The position numbers were made by a program, and so were the translations under genes. Below are positions 15,774 through 21,458 of a stretch of 21,458 bases of DNA, one piece after another; the first letter of the stretch is position 1, and each line of letters begins with the position of its first letter. This DNA is from CAYMCV01 sp964389005. GTDB lineage: Bacteria > Bacillota > Clostridia > Lachnospirales > Lachnospiraceae. The DNA is taken from assembly GCA_964389005.1 (NCBI GenBank), contig CAYMCV010000035.1:1-21458 (forward strand), given 5' to 3'. The notes beneath the pieces were generated by a model. The model ran no database searches. It was not told where the DNA came from and saw only the letters and a program-made list of their open reading frames with translations.

Positions 15774-15995
15774 ATGGAATGGCTGAATAAAATGAATGCG
15801 GCATTCGAGTTGCAAAGCAGTGACGAGAAGGTAATCGATATTGCCGTAAAGTACGGATATGATTCCGCATCGTCTTTTGCAAGGGCTTTTAGCGCATTGC
15901 ACGGTATTAGTCCGACAGAGGCACGTCAAACATGCTATCGGTTGAACAAAACAGGGCTGTATCGTACAGGCCTGTTTTTCTATTGGAATATATAG
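15774..15995 (+). pseudogene. AraC-family regulator relic with in-frame internal deletion
   Basis: 73 codons starting at a good ATG behind AAGGGAGGA. The first ten residues MEWLNKMNAA are the usual start of a group of AraC-type regulators, but they join directly to FELQSSDEKVIDIAVKYGYD and SASSFARAFSALHGISPTEA, which is the second helix-turn-helix of the AraC DNA-binding domain (family pattern: kIiDIAlkYGYdSxxsFxRAFxxxhGixPxeaR). The first helix-turn-helix, normally about 50 residues, is missing without a break in frame. The effector-binding C-terminal domain (about 180 residues) is also gone, replaced by a tail that runs through a terminator. Full relatives are about 290 residues. Unlikely to bind DNA normally. 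Confidence 0.8.
15948..15979 (+). terminator. Rho-independent terminator
   Basis: Arms AAAACAGGGCTGTA and TACAGGCCTGTTTT pair with a single G/C mismatch around a TCG loop, followed by a T run ending at 15979. It overlaps the end of the AraC relic's reading frame, which suggests the relic's original 3' end was lost and replaced. Confidence 0.75.
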
Positions 15996-16011
15996 TTGTC
16001 TATGATATAAT
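15983..16011 (+). promoter_or_regulatory. Predicted sigma-A promoter
   Basis: TTGGAA (15983-15988), a 17-bp spacer and TATAAT (16006-16011). It starts right after the terminator and faces the membrane-protein gene at 16185. Its -10 element lies inside the first copy of the 30-bp direct repeat. Confidence 0.6.
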
Positions 16012-16111
16012 GAGCGCAAGCGAGCCATGGGGAGTTCACTCAGCTTTGGCGAGCGGCGAATGGCGATCATGGGCTCTGCCCATGATATAATGAGCGCAAG
16101 CGAGCCATGGG
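16002..16111. repeat. Exact 30-bp direct repeat, 80 bp apart, with GCGAGC-rich middle
   Basis: ATGATATAATGAGCGCAAGC plus GAGCCATGGG occurs identically at 16002-16031 and 16082-16111. The segment between is rich in GCGAGC/GGCGA and contains a short perfect hairpin CATGGGC-TCT-GCCCATG at 16068-16084. Both copies carry a TATAAT, but only the first has a -35 at proper spacing. It looks like a recent segmental duplication or a repeat family of the genome. Confidence 0.85.
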
Positions 16112-16184
16112 CTTTATATATGATATATGTCAACAGTAAGTGCTTGAACATATTTGTTTTGTGGGAGTAGGGAAGGGAATTAGC

Positions 16185-16763
16185 ATGAAAGAGAATAAGC
16201 CAATGAATCGCGGCTACATGGCCTTGGGGGGCAGTATTTATGTAATCGCGGTTGCCGTTATTGTGATTGCGTCATGGGTATCGGGAATTCATCGATTCGA
16301 TTTTAGTTTAACTGTTTCGATGTATATCGGGTTGCAACGGTGGACATCTGTAATGTACTTCATTTGTATTGTTGCAATGAATCTGTTGATGGTCATGTAC
16401 ATATGGAAAAATCATTTTCACTTTATTAAGAAGATTGTCTACTGTCTGGTTATGACATGTATCCTGGGGTGTGCGATATTCCCATATAATGACATCGCTC
16501 TGACCTCAACAATCCATAACTATTTCTCATATGCATTGATGCTTTTTACGACAGCGTCGTTTGTAATACTATTAACGCAGGCAGTCAATGTACGTCAAAG
16601 AATTTTGGCAGTGTTGGGTATTTTGTTTGCGGTGTTGTTTATTATTGCATATGTAACCAGCTTTCGTGTATTTCGTGAGACAATATTTATCTGGGAGAAT
16701 GTATTTATTTTCCTTCTGATGATAGAACTGTTTTTGGAGACGAGCCGGGCACACTCAGAGTGA
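16185..16763 (+). CDS. Six-TM membrane protein, possibly DUF998-like
   Basis: A 192-residue polytopic membrane protein with hydrophobic helices at about 13-34, 55-75, 84-101, 110-130, 137-157 and 165-183. I chose ATG 16185 because GGGAAGGG lies just upstream; an in-frame GTG at 16140 has no such support. CAIFPYNDIALTSTIHNYFS between the third and fourth helices, a Pro then a conserved His at the membrane edge, recalls DUF998/Frag1-like membrane proteins, but this is a weak match. A predicted promoter lies at 15983-16011, so it may have a leader of roughly 165 nt containing the 30-bp repeats. Confidence 0.75.
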   Translation: MKENKPMNRGYMALGGSIYVIAVAVIVIASWVSGIHRFDFSLTVSMYIGLQRWTSVMYFICIVAMNLLMVMYIWKNHFHFIKKIVYCLVMTCILGCAIFPYNDIALTSTIHNYFSYALMLFTTASFVILLTQAVNVRQRILAVLGILFAVLFIIAYVTSFRVFRETIFIWENVFIFLLMIELFLETSRAHSE

Positions 16764-16876
16764 CGCAATCCTGGATTCAATGTGTAGTACTTTCGGAGGT
16801 AAAAATGAAAGAGCATAAAGCATAAAGTCGTGATTACTTGACAATCCGGCTTCTTTTGCAAACGGAGGAAGAATGA
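16764..16876 (+). other. Short spacer with an aborted start
   Basis: About 110 bp. A good ribosome binding site CGGAGG at 16794-16799 is followed by ATG 16805, but that frame stops after six codons (MKEHKA). It looks like a truncated gene start. A second site GGAGG at 16864-16868 serves the next gene. Confidence 0.35.
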
Positions 16877-17321
16877 ATGGATTTTTTTGATCAATGGTTT
16901 CAGGGATTTGGCGAAGGATTGGATCAATTAANNNNNNNNNNGAGGCCGTTTATTTCAGCCCTGCGCCGCGCTATGTGCAAAAGATGCTCTAAAATATCTC
17001 TATCGAGATCTGTTTACGACATGTGAAGGCGACTTGGATCGGTTTTTTAGCCGATTGCATGAAGTTGAAAATGTTGACGGAAAAGTTATCGAGGCGGGCA
17101 AAATCTATGAACTCAATTTTCTCGCATGTAATTGTGATTTGCACACGCGGGCCCAAATAAACACGCCCGGATTGTGTGAGTGCTCGCGGCAGAGCATCCT
17201 GTGTGAACTCAAAGAACTTATGCCGACGCAGGTTTTTACGGTTGAGGAAGTCGAAACGATTCTTAACGGCGCTGCTCGGTGTTGCTTTCGAATTACGATG
17301 CAGGAAGAAATACAACGTTAG
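16877..17321 (+). CDS. Cysteine-rich protein of unknown function, split by an assembly gap
   Basis: The 5' part starts at ATG 16877 behind GGAGGAAGA and reads MDFFDQWFQGFGEGLDQL before ten N. After the gap one frame is open to the stop at 17321: GRLFQPCAALCAKDALKYLY, then DLFTTCEGDLDRFFSRLHEV, then LACNCDLHTRAQINTPGLCE followed by CSRQSILCELKELMP and NGAARCCFR. The two parts fit one gene if the true gap length is a multiple of three. The cysteine set (CxxxC, CxC, CxC and a CC) suggests a metal- or cofactor-binding fold; I do not recognise the family firmly. Total length would be near 150 residues unless the gap is larger. It lies 28 bp before the isochorismatase-like gene and is likely co-transcribed. 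Confidence 0.7.
16932..16941. other. Assembly gap (10 N)
   Basis: A run of ten N inside the cysteine-rich gene. Ten is a common placeholder, so the true length is unknown. Frame continuity across it would need a length divisible by three. Confidence 0.95.
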
Positions 17322-17349
17322 ATATGAACATGAAGAAGAGGAGAAAACA

Positions 17350-17835
17350 ATGCAGCACAAAACTTTGATCGTGATGGATATTCAGAATGACATTACCAAG
17401 AATTACAAAGAAATCATCGACAACGTCAATATGGCAATCGAGAAGGCGATTGCACAGGGTATGTCGATTGTTTATATCAAACACAACAATGTGTCTGAAA
17501 AAACAAGAACGTTTAAGCCGGATACACATGGTGAGGAACTGGTACCGGAGTTAAAAATTGTTTCAGAAAATATCTTCACCAAAACTAAGGCAAGTGCCAT
17601 GACATGTGAGCCTTTTATGGATTTTTTAACTAAAAATGAAATAAACGAAATCTACATGACCGGTGCAGATGCTACTGCTTGTGTAAAATCAACTTGCTTC
17701 AATCTATGCAAAGCAGGATATAACGTTACGGTTTTATCCGATTGTGTGACGAGTTATGATAAAAGAAAAATCGAGGAGATGCTCGGGTACTACAAAGACC
17801 AAGGGTGCAAAATCATCGGTGTTACAGAATTTTAA
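17350..17835 (+). CDS. Isochorismatase-like cysteine hydrolase
   Basis: A 161-residue single-domain hydrolase. The start at 17350 follows AGAAGAGGAG; longer readings run over the previous gene. The predicted catalytic triad is complete: D10 in IVMDIQND, K78 in FTKTKASAM and C111 in TGADATACVKSTCFNL. The cis-peptide region next to the cysteine and the ending VLSDCVTSYD are typical of the isochorismatase/nicotinamidase superfamily. The Asp-Lys-Cys set points to an amidase or C-N hydrolase such as nicotinamidase- or carbamoylase-type rather than isochorismatase, but no metal-binding DxH motif of nicotinamidases is evident, so the substrate is open. Its stop lies one base from the stop of the convergent ligase gene. 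Confidence 0.92.
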   Translation: MQHKTLIVMDIQNDITKNYKEIIDNVNMAIEKAIAQGMSIVYIKHNNVSEKTRTFKPDTHGEELVPELKIVSENIFTKTKASAMTCEPFMDFLTKNEINEIYMTGADATACVKSTCFNLCKAGYNVTVLSDCVTSYDKRKIEEMLGYYKDQGCKIIGVTEF

Positions 17836-17836
17836 A

Positions 17837-19245
17837 TCACATCATAATGATATGTTTAAATTTGCCGCTTCCTTCATTCTGCTTGGGTTCCTCATCAGAC
17901 AATACATAGGTTATATTCTCAACGCCGTGAAGTGCAAAATGTTTCCGAAGCGCCTCGGTTGCCGCCTCAAAGGCCGCTTGTTTGGTGATATCGTCCTTGC
18001 TAATCAAACGTAATTCAACGCGGTCATTTGTATACGCAATCAACTGAAATCGTCGGAGTTCATGCACTTCTTTCAACACGGCATAGATTGCAAGCGGCGC
18101 CAACTTGATATTTTTACCGCCTTGCGAGAAGCAGACAACATCATCCGTTCTTCCTTCTAATGTTAGCCAAGGCGAAGGATTGCCGCATTTGCATGGTTCA
18201 TGGTGCATTACCACGCGGTCCGTTACTTCGTAGCGGATGAATGGTTGCGTGAAATTATATAGATTCGTCACAAGAACTTTGTCAGCCTGAACACCATCCG
18301 GTACGGGCTGATTATTTTTATCGACAGGCTCAATAATCAGCCAGTCATCATTCACATGAAAGTGCCGCTCGGTGCATTCACAGGCCATGGTGCCACCTTC
18401 GGTACAGGAATAGGACGTCTGTACATAGCAGTGAAATGCATCCGCAAGAGCATCGCGCAGTTTGTCCGATAAGTATTCGCCGCCTGTCATGATAAGAACG
18501 GGCGAAATGTGGAGTTCGCCGGACTGTTGCTTCTCAATCAGTAATTCCAGATTGGACGGGTATCCACCCAGCATCGCAGGCTGAAAAGCGTTTAATTCGC
18601 TTACGATTGTATCAATCGGGAGAAGAGCACTTGTGACTGCCATCTGGCGCTTTTTCCAGGGCATCATCAGAAGGCGGGAGCGGACGGAACTGTTTCCGAG
18701 ATAAAAACCACCCGTAGCAAAAACACCGATGGTTTTGCCGCCGCGTTTGATAAAGCGCTTCATTTCTTCTTTGCGGGCAAAAACACGCTTTGCTGAAATT
18801 GCGCCCATTACGTTGTTTGTGGTATTGTCGCAGACTGCCACCAACGGATTGCCGGTCGAACCGCTGGTAGTAAAAATGAGGTATTTTTTATCTAATTTAC
18901 GACCGATATGGTCGAGATCCTTCATAAAATCATTCACGTAATCAAGGGTAATGGAGCGGTCGGTTAACCATTCGTTAAAATGTGCCATTAGGTCCACTTT
19001 GTTAACGGGCGGTAAGTCGGACAATGTATAGTTCTCCTTGAGATTCTGNNNNNNNNNNCGTAATAGGGGCTGTTTTCTTTGGCCCATTGCACCATAGTGC
19101 GCAGGCGCTCGTCTTGCAAATCGCGGCGCTTGTCGTTTGACAATTTGGTGTACTTGGAACACATGCGCATTACTTGAAACATTCCATAACTGGGTTTTTT
19201 CATAGGCGTCTCCATTCTGCTGTTGGGCGTATCTTCTGTAATCAT
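17837..19245 (-). CDS. PaaK/CapK-type adenylate-forming ligase (phenylacetate-CoA ligase family), split by an assembly gap
   Basis: About 465 residues on the minus strand. It starts at ATG 19245, 2 nt after the TetR stop. The N-terminal part (MITEDTPNSRMETPMKKPSY to RLRTMVQWAKENSPYY, 62 residues) runs into ten N; beyond it QNLKENYTLSDLPPVNKVDL resumes in another frame, which requires a true gap length of 2 modulo 3. The ATP-binding loop is FTTSGSTGNPLVAV, followed by GGYPSNLELLIEKQ, MTGGEYLSDKLRDAL, SYSCTEGGTMACEC and the hinge LEGRTDDVVCF. Such enzymes activate an aromatic or aliphatic acid as acyl-AMP and usually transfer it to CoA; CapK-like members act in polysaccharide or other surface-product synthesis. 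No thiolation domain or pathway partner is present. Probably controlled by the TetR gene. Confidence 0.9.
19049..19058. other. Assembly gap (10 N)
   Basis: A second run of ten N, inside the N-terminal part of the ligase gene. The reading frames on its two sides differ, so the placeholder length is wrong or bases nearby are missing. Confidence 0.95.
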
Positions 19246-19247
19246 CG

Positions 19248-19883
19248 TTACATTTCCGGTTGAACAATTCCATATAAAAACATATCGATATCATCTTTCA
19301 ACTCTGCTTGAATTATGTCCGCTTGCTCAAAAAATGCCTTCGGATTCGTCTGGTAGCGAATCAGGTATTGGTTAATCACTGCGGACGAATAAAGCATCAG
19401 TCCGCGCACGGCGTTATTTTTAGCGCTGTCCCGAAGGGTTAGTTTCGAGAGGGCGGCACCAATAATTTCGGTGCTTTCTGCGTTCGTTTGTATGGCATAA
19501 CGCTTGAAAAGTTCTTTTTTATCTTCCGCGATAGCGGCGGCCGATTCGCGTGAGGCCATGTTGACAAAGGCAGTTTCAAGGGGGAATTGCGTGCACATCG
19601 CAATCTTTGCTTGCATATGTGCAAAAAGTATTTCATAAAAAGTATCGCCGTTTGCTACCGTGGGTTGGATTAACCGGTTCAAGGCACTGTCAAGGCAAGC
19701 AATATAGAATCCCTTCTTTGAACCAAAATAATGAAATAAAAGGCCTTTGGAAATGTTGCAACTTGTTACAATGCGATCGGTGTTGGTATCATTGTAGGAA
19801 TTTAGTGAAAATTCTTTGATACCTGCTGTCAACATGAGGTCTCGCTTGCATGGTGTGGATGGATGCGTGGTATTTGCTTGCAT
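19248..19883 (-). CDS. TetR/AcrR family transcriptional regulator
   Basis: A 211-residue repressor-type regulator. The helix-turn-helix spans about 18-60, with AGIKEFSLNSYNDTNTDRIV and CNISKGLLFHYFGSKKGFYI, a near-consensus recognition helix (SxGxxxxYFxxKxxxY). The remaining 150 residues form the usual ligand-binding helical domain. The ribosome binding site GGAGG ends 5 bases before the ATG. Upstream is a clear promoter flanked by two palindromes, so autoregulation is likely. Its stop lies 2 nt ahead of the ligase start, and the two genes almost surely form one operon; the ligand is therefore plausibly the ligase's acid substrate, its CoA product or a related compound (inference). Confidence 0.94.
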   Translation of the reverse strand: MQANTTHPSTPCKRDLMLTAGIKEFSLNSYNDTNTDRIVTSCNISKGLLFHYFGSKKGFYIACLDSALNRLIQPTVANGDTFYEILFAHMQAKIAMCTQFPLETAFVNMASRESAAAIAEDKKELFKRYAIQTNAESTEIIGAALSKLTLRDSAKNNAVRGLMLYSSAVINQYLIRYQTNPKAFFEQADIIQAELKDDIDMFLYGIVQPEM

Positions 19884-19947
19884 AATAACCTCCGTTGGTG
19901 TGTCGAAAATGGTGTCGGTTTGCGAGGTATTACTTCGCAGATAAAAA

Positions 19948-19963
19948 TTGACTCATCAGTCAA
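19948..19963. promoter_or_regulatory. Palindromic operator-like site 1 for the TetR gene
   Basis: TTGACTCATCAGTCAA: arms TTGACT and AGTCAA around 4 bases. It lies just downstream of the predicted transcription start of the TetR operon, where bound repressor would block elongation or open-complex formation. The same arms recur 42 bp away at site 2. Confidence 0.7.
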
Positions 19964-19976
19964 CCTTCTTACTATG

Positions 19977-20005
19977 TTTATACTGCAAATTGACCGAGAA
20001 GTCAA
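19977..20005 (-). promoter_or_regulatory. Sigma-A promoter of the TetR-ligase operon
   Basis: On the minus strand TTGACT (20005-20000), a 17-bp spacer and TATAAA (19982-19977). Transcription would start near 19970, leaving a leader of about 85 nt to the TetR ATG. The -35 hexamer is part of operator-like site 2. Confidence 0.75.
19990..20005. promoter_or_regulatory. Palindromic operator-like site 2 for the TetR gene
   Basis: TTGACCGAGAAGTCAA: arms TTGACC and AGTCAA around 4 bases, one mismatch from perfect symmetry. It covers the -35 of the operon promoter. Its distance of 42 bp from site 1 is about four DNA helical turns, so two repressor dimers could sit on the same face. Confidence 0.7.
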
Positions 20006-20111
20006 TAGCTCTTTTGCTTTTTATCCATAATTTGTAATGAAATATCCTAAAGACGCAGAACAAAAACAACAGCAAATGATTCATGAGATAATACACATTT
20101 TGAGAGCACTA

Positions 20112-20248
20112 TGCTATAATTTAGGAATCGGTTGAAGAAAACAAGCGAAACACTATTCAAACCGGTTGCCAGGGCATTGTTGCCACCGGAAATATCGGAA
20201 GGAAGTAAATTGAAATATGCATATTTTGAATATGAGATTATAGAGTAA
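20112..20248 (+). promoter_or_regulatory. Extended -10 promoter, structured leader and 12-codon mini-ORF before the acetyltransferase
   Basis: TGCTATAAT at 20112-20120 is a strong extended -10 element facing right; the -35 is poor. The leader that follows can form nested hairpins: CCGGT (20162-20166) with ACCGG (20185-20189), enclosing GGCA-TTGT-TGCC (20173-20184), and an outer competing pair AATCGGTTGAA (20126-20136) with TTCAAACCGGTT (20156-20167). Then GGAAGG (20197-20202) precedes TTG 20210, which opens MKYAYFEYEIIE and stops at 20248, before the GNAT gene. It could be a leader peptide or a relic of a lost gene; the second possibility cannot be excluded. The rest of the 410-bp intergenic region (19884-20293) shows nothing else beyond the TetR control sites. 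Confidence 0.4.
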
Positions 20249-20293
20249 GTACTTTTATGAGAAGATTGAGATTACGAGGAGAGATGAACAGAA

Positions 20294-20734
20294 ATGAACC
20301 AAAAAGAAGTATCACAAGATAAGAGATTTACGTACAGAAATACCATTGATGTAAAAGACTATAATGCACTGCGAGATGCTGTCAAATGGGGTGCACTGGC
20401 CGAAGATCAGGCACGTAGCGGGTTGGAGCATTCAGCATATGTTATCAGTTGTTATGATGGAGAACATATTGCCGGTTCAGCCAGAATGATATGGGACCAA
20501 GGTTACATTTGCTACTTGGCTGACGTAATGGTTATGCCGGAGTATCAGGGCATGGGCATCGGGAAACATATGGTTCAGAGCGCAATTGATTATATGCGTG
20601 CGCAGAAGAAAAAAGACTGGATTATAAAGTGCGCATTGACCGCCGCCAAAGGAAAAGAACCATTTTATGAAAAACTGGGTTTCGAGATTCGTCCCAATGA
20701 AATCGGCGGTTCCGGTATGGATATGAAGTTATAA
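20294..20734 (+). CDS. GNAT family N-acetyltransferase
   Basis: A 146-residue acetyltransferase. The substrate-side N-terminus RNTIDVKDYNALRDAVKWGA matches a group of small GNATs with a 'tyrosine-N-A-L-R-x-x-V-x-W' start; the core is ISCYDGEHIAGSARMIWDQG (51-70), and motif A is VMPEYQGMGIGKHMV with Q85-G-M-G-I-G90. It ends with EPFYEKLGFEIRPNEIGGSG and MDMKL, the typical 'PFYexlGFxxrPnexxGpGM' finish. The ribosome binding site GAGGAGAG is about 11 bases before ATG 20294; ATG 20284 is out of frame. Transcription probably comes from the extended -10 at 20112. Substrate unknown. Confidence 0.92.
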   Translation: MNQKEVSQDKRFTYRNTIDVKDYNALRDAVKWGALAEDQARSGLEHSAYVISCYDGEHIAGSARMIWDQGYICYLADVMVMPEYQGMGIGKHMVQSAIDYMRAQKKKDWIIKCALTAAKGKEPFYEKLGFEIRPNEIGGSGMDMKL

Positions 20735-20822
20735 GGGTGTCAATCATTCGATTATATTGATAAGTCCGAAAAAAATTCGATATATGAAGTTACTTCATGA
20801 ACAGAGAGTATAAAGAGGTTCA

Positions 20823-21440
20823 ATGATGAGCAAGACGAATGGAAAGAAATTGTCGGAAATGACATTGGAGGAGCTCTGGCGGCTGTTTCCGATTTCCTTG
20901 ACGCCGCATCAGGAGAGATGGCGGCGTGATTATGAAGAAATGGAAGAACGTTTGAAACAGCGACTCAATCATCGACAGATTATTGGAATCAATCACATCG
21001 GAAGCACTTCCGTCAGTAATATATGGGCCAAAAACATTGTTGACATATTGGTGGAAATCCATCCGACAGAAGACCTTGATGCAGTGGCAGATGAGATAAA
21101 AGGACTTGGATTTGTCGTGATGTCTTCTGAGAAAAATCGGATTTCCATGAACTACGGTTATACAGAGGACGGCTTCGTCGATCCGGTATTTCACCTGCAT
21201 TTAAGATACCAAGGCGACCATGACGAGCTGTATTTTAGAGATTATTTGAATGCGTTTCCTGAAGTTGCCAAACAGTACGAGGCGATGAAGTTGTCTCTTT
21301 GGAAGGAATATGAGTTTGACCGGGACGGGTATACCGACGCAAAGACGGATTTTATCAAAAAACACACCGAAGAAGCCAAACTTCGATTTGGCAACAGATA
21401 TGAGAATTCCGTCACGCAATCAATGAGCGCACCAGAATAA
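20823..21440 (+). CDS. GrpB family protein (UPF0157, nucleotidyltransferase-like fold)
   Basis: A 205-residue protein of the GrpB family, related to the nucleotidyltransferase superfamily. The signature INHIGSTSVSNIWAKNIVDI is present with H58, G60-S61-T62-S63, K70 and D74, followed by VEIHPTEDLDAV and, later, FHLHLRYQGDHDELYFRDYL and a C-terminal helical region with KTDFIKKHTEEA. Length is normal (about 170-205). Some relatives are fused to or located with CoaE, GNAT or other small-molecule genes; the biochemical role is not known. ATG 20823 and 20826 are both possible; AGAGG is 8 bases before the first. A complete gene that ends 18 bases before the window edge. Confidence 0.92.
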   Translation: MMSKTNGKKLSEMTLEELWRLFPISLTPHQERWRRDYEEMEERLKQRLNHRQIIGINHIGSTSVSNIWAKNIVDILVEIHPTEDLDAVADEIKGLGFVVMSSEKNRISMNYGYTEDGFVDPVFHLHLRYQGDHDELYFRDYLNAFPEVAKQYEAMKLSLWKEYEFDRDGYTDAKTDFIKKHTEEAKLRFGNRYENSVTQSMSAPE

Positions 21441-21458
21441 CCACCGCAAAAATCAACA

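Noticed and set aside
20160..20210. SRP-type RNA from the CGGAAGGAAG motif
   Set aside because: The motif resembles the SRP RNA tip, but the pairing 3' half and the remaining helix are missing; it serves better as a ribosome binding site.

Overview
The window looks like a draft-assembly piece of a low-to-middle GC Firmicutes chromosome, most likely a gut clostridium of the Lachnospiraceae type. The reasons are a Gram-positive DnaE-type polymerase III alpha subunit, strong AGGAGG-like ribosome binding sites with some TTG and GTG starts, the protein families present, and GGGGACGG hairpin repeats. This placement is inference. Two runs of exactly ten N (16932-16941 and 19049-19058) are assembly gaps, and each falls inside a gene.

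Layout. Bases 2-2716 hold the 3' three-quarters of dnaE, the only obvious housekeeping gene. From 2.7 to 7.1 kb comes a run of short same-strand genes: an orphan 83-residue FakA-type middle-domain protein between two near-identical hairpin repeats, a GNAT acetyltransferase, an alpha/beta hydrolase, a second GNAT overlapping a PhzF-family isomerase by 4 bp, an HD phosphohydrolase and a VOC protein. From 7.1 to 13.6 kb, by eye more AT-rich, are unrecognised secreted or membrane proteins, two more GNATs, an XRE regulator with a membrane tail, a truncated VanZ-like relic and short decayed coding scraps.

From 13.7 to 16.8 kb the DNA is worn and repeat-rich. It holds a beta-propeller-like gene with a probable one-base frameshift, six tandem 63-64 bp units that each carry an inverted repeat, a small membrane protein, an AraC-type regulator that has lost its first helix-turn-helix by an in-frame internal deletion and ends in a terminator, an exact 30-bp direct repeat overlapping a promoter, and a six-TM membrane protein. 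From 16.9 to 19.9 kb are a cysteine-rich protein broken by a gap, an isochorismatase-like hydrolase, and on the minus strand a TetR regulator with a PaaK/CapK-type adenylate-forming ligase 2 nt behind it. The TetR promoter carries two palindromes 42 bp apart, which suggests autoregulation. The right end has a structured leader with a 12-codon mini-ORF before a fifth GNAT, then a GrpB-family protein.

Taken together this reads as an accessory island of mostly single-gene units downstream of dnaE: small-molecule modifying enzymes, possible stress or antimicrobial-response membrane proteins, and several decaying genes. I see no complete transposase, integrase, CRISPR array, tRNA or rRNA. The least explained elements are the tandem hairpin array, the paired GGGGACGG hairpins around the orphan FakA-domain gene, and the leader before the last acetyltransferase.
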